Shown here one piece after another: positions 61,333 through 64,000 of a stretch of 64,000 nucleotides of DNA; the stretch's first letter is position 1; every line of letters begins with the position of its first letter. Source of the stretch: Rhynchonema sp. JSB1_4 (lineage: Eukaryota; Nematoda; Chromadorea; Monhysterida; Xyalidae). A program made the position numbers and the translations under genes. Under the pieces are notes generated by a model that made no database searches, was not told the DNA's origin, and was given only the letters and a program-made list of their open reading frames with translations. The stretch covers positions 1 to 64,000 of the forward strand of contig JASAMV010008209.1 in the NCBI GenBank assembly GCA_030248065.1, read 5' to 3'.

Positions 61333-61405
61333 TTCTTGATAAATCACACGTGCGCTGATCCAGTAACAGCCCCATCATCGCTGAACTACACGTCCGTCAG
61401 CAAGG

Positions 61406-62619
61406 ATGGATGGAAACAACCTGAGTGCGAATGTAAGCAGCGACGACAGCAGCGGCAGTGCCTGGCTGCCGGGAATGTATGTCACTGAGGCGGTGGTACT
61501 TTTACAAGGTGGGAAACGCTTCCAGTGTCGCGCTCGCGCATAAAGCTTCGATCAATTTTCATCCTCGCGCAGGATCGTACATCGCGCTGGTCAACGCACT
61601 GTTGTTCGGCGGCATCGTTCGTTACAAGTCGATGCGTGACAAAAAGGAAAACATGTTTATCGCGCACTTTGCCTTCTTCGACATCTTTAACGGACTCGCG
61701 TTCTGCTCAGTGGCCGTGTTCACCTTGAAGGTACGGGTACTGCAGTCATCACGGTAGGACCAAGGTACAGGCGTTGGGGATGTTTGTGCCCCGAAACACA
61801 TTCAATATGATGATTGTTTCTGGAGTTTGACTTGTGTCTTGTGTAACAACTGTCCACCCGTCAGCTCTAGCTGACCGATTCCATCTACAATTGTCAAACA
61901 CGCAGGAGCATTTCAACGGCAGCGGTCCAACGCGAACACTGGATTGTCTGCTGTTTCGTCCGCACGTGCTCGCTATCTTGCTGTTTGGGCCGCAATCAAC
62001 CATGGCCAAATGCATGGTGGCCATTGATCGGTTGATTGCCATCCGCGTACCGATCAAGCACTTCAAGTTCGATGTGTCATATGCGTATCGAATGATGCGT
62101 TTGTCGATTGCGATTGCGTTCGCCAATTCATTGGTCCCGTTAGCATTCGCTGTACGAAATCATAACACATCAGTGACGGGCCCGTGCACCGTGCACACGG
62201 CCGTTCAGCACCCTCTTGGCATGTTGTATTTCACCATCGTCTGCCTGGCATCGCCCTTTCTCGTCAGTGTCACGATCTACGCAACAATGCCCGCTCTGTA
62301 TCGAAGCTATACGCGAAAAGTCAACGAGAATGCACAGAAAACGAACAAAAGCGTCATCGATCAGCAGGTGCGAACGCAACGTCGACTGACGGTCACGTTT
62401 GGCACACAGGCCGTCACATCATTCTGTTTTGATCTAGTCGTGGGTGTGTTGCGAATGTATGCCATTGGCATGCCACTGGATAGCCGGATTCTGTTCATGC
62501 ACCGTCTGCACATTCTGCAAATGACTGGCGTCGCATTCGTTTCCGTCCTCTACATCAGCCGACATGGCGAACTGCGACGAGCGATGCTTTCATTTGCGTT
62601 GTGTCGCGACAAACCCTGA
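61406..62619 (+). CDS. Seven-transmemb rane G-protein-coupled receptor, nematode chemoreceptor-like, 324 aa
   Basis: Exons 61406-61508, 61573-61730 and 61906-62619 keep phase (325 codons). An N-terminus with an NVS glycosylation site (MDGNNLSANVSSDDSS) precedes seven hydrophobic helices. TM1 is around SYIALVNALLFGGIVRY and TM2 around NMFIAHFAFFDIFNGLAFCS. TM3 (LAILLFGPQSTMAKCMVAID) ends in DRLIAIRVP at the DRY position. TM4 is around SIAIAFANSLVPLAFAV, TM5 around LYFTIVCLASPFLVSVTIYA, TM6 around TFGTQAVTSFCFDLVVGVL and TM7 around QMTGVAFVSVLYISRHGELR. Cys in RTLDCLL and GPCTVHT could form the usual TM3-loop disulphide. Length, short tail and sequence style fit nematode serpentine chemoreceptors (srsx/srw-like); the ligand is unknown. 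A foldback element begins at the base after the stop. Confidence 0.8.
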
Positions 62620-62923
62620 GGCTGCGATTAGATAAATGCGGAATGCGGAAATTGGTGAGCAGATAAATGCGGAATGGTAAATTTCTGCATTACGCATTCC
62701 GCGTTTATCTGCTCACCTTTGCGGAATGGTGCGTGCTTGGGTGACGATGACCCCTTCCAGTGTGCTGACCTCAAATGTTGCGTGTTAACGCAAACAGCAA
62801 CTGAGATGTTTGACCAAAAGCATAAATTTACTTTGCAGAAATTCAAAATTCCGCAAAGGTGAGCAGATAAACGCGGATGCGGAATGCAGAAATTTGCCAT
62901 TCCGCACTTATCTAATCGCAGCC
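62620..62923. mobile_element. Nested palindromic element inserted at the receptor stop codon
   Basis: Ends GGCTGCGATTAGATAAATGC and TTATCTAATCGCAGCC are complementary, and TGA flanks both sides (62617-62619, 62924-62926). The left TGA is the receptor stop codon. Inside, a second palindrome (62653-62720) with GGTGAGCAGATAAATGCGG arms repeats near the right end. A 3-bp duplication fits PIF/Harbinger-like insertion. Confidence 0.75.
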
Positions 62924-64000
62924 TGATGACATGTTATTGGCAACTAGAGGCTGGCGCTAAGCTGTGTGACTGCAGTCACGGGTCGGAACCCCAGTCATCT
63001 TCAGCACAGCTCTTACCTTTCCTACAGCACAACTATCCATGCATCCTTGAACACAGAACTCGATGCACACTTTTTGACACCGCATGCATTTTGAGCACGG
63101 GGCTCTATATTCATCGTTACTTCATTCAAAGCTCGTTTCTATGAAGTACACTGTGTTGGTATACATAAAGTATGTCTTCGGAGAAATATTCTTTGAAAAC
63201 AATTTTTACCATAAAAAAGATTTAGGCTGCTGTTGTGCCTCGTTTGAAAGCCTGATGATTCCCGGGACCTTTCAATGGCCCAAGAGGTTGACACAAGACG
63301 ACAAGAGTGCCATTCCAATTGATAAGAAATGCTGTTAGCGCGGGAATCCCCAGACGCTCAACGCTGTTAAGTTTTTGTGTGCACAACTAAGTTTTTATGA
63401 TTGCCATGTTGCAAGCAACGTAGTTGCTGCACTGTGATGTAATGGCGCCCTATGTGATTTTTATTCTATTTGTGGCTTTATGGCCCTGCTGCACCCATAT
63501 CACATACTTACGTGAAGCTTGATGCTTGTCACACTACACAATGTGATGTGGGTCGAATAATCTCTTTACTTTATGCCTTTTGGATTTTCAATAAAATGCA
63601 TTGCTTATGAACAATAAACAATAATTTGAAAATATCACAAAAAATGTCAACACAGTAAGTTCAATTTTAAAAATCGCCGGCAGCATACCGCAATCAACAC
63701 ACACAATCATTAGGACCATCAGGGGAGTCAAAATTTCAAATCGAAAAAATGTTGCTCATCATAAACTAAGGGATGACAGATCTGCACATTTTCGACAGAG
63801 ATACGGAAGAGACAGCGTCGATTGCGAAAATATCAATCTCAGCAGCCCCATGCAGAACATGCAAGTCCGAAATTTTGACCTTGCAAAATGCAAGTTGCAT
63901 GAAGATCAAAATGAGAAGTCTTGTTTGAACACTGCAAGCTTTGTTACTTTCGGATTAAGGATTACATATAAAATTTGTGAAAAGATTTCAGTTGCTAGCA
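62924..64000. other. No recognised gene
   Basis: Beyond the foldback element I find only short frames without splice context. There are no octamers, no strong inverted repeats and no tRNA-like sequence. It may be intergenic or the first part of an intron. Confidence 0.4.

Overview
The window is metazoan nuclear DNA, most likely from a nematode or close relative. The genes are split by many short introns that usually end in TTTCAG-type acceptors, gene gaps are small, and there is a serpentine receptor of the type abundant in nematode chemoreceptor families. Genus and species cannot be named from sequence alone. I built exon models by joining open segments at GT/AG boundaries and requiring the reading phase to match at every junction.

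Layout. 68-1088 (+) is the 3' end of an unrecognised gene. 3068-3283 (+) is an orphan exon. 4349-7598 (-) is a ten-exon gene for a Lys/Ser-rich, probably nuclear protein. 7.6-14.4 kb holds no gene but is packed with transposon-derived and low-complexity blocks. 14393-21074 (+) is a complete 20-exon N-ethylmaleimide-sensitive factor (NSF). 21931-27157 (+) is an inositol polyphosphate 5-phosphatase with a C-terminal SKICH domain (INPP5K/CIL-1 type). 27.6-29.5 kb holds exon fragments of unrecognised genes. 32245-41053 (+) is a 15-exon single-pass receptor with CUB and LDL-receptor class A modules and a PPxY-containing tail. 41460-45348 (+) is a small histone-fold-like protein, followed after 77 bp by a CYTH/thiamine-triphosphatase-like gene (45426-46375). 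46.4-51.4 kb is mostly inverted-repeat elements. 51451-53454 (+) encodes a 172-residue helical protein, followed after about 205 bp by a PRXL2/AhpC-TSA_2 thioredoxin-fold protein (53660-54907). 55-61 kb is again repeats. 61406-62619 (+) is a seven-transmembrane receptor.

The genes do not form one pathway. NSF (SNARE disassembly) and the 5-phosphatase (phosphoinositide turnover) both act in membrane traffic, but their adjacency may be chance. Two pairs of same-strand genes are so close that polycistronic transcription is possible.

The most striking non-genic signals are an extreme excess of one octamer, ATGTTTCA/TGAAACAT (53 exact copies by hand count against about 3 expected), found in introns, exons, repeats and at 3' splice sites; and a rich set of foldback elements. 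Four of these have perfect 8-bp target duplications of hAT type, one carries a tRNA-like sequence, and one sits exactly on the stop codon of the receptor gene.
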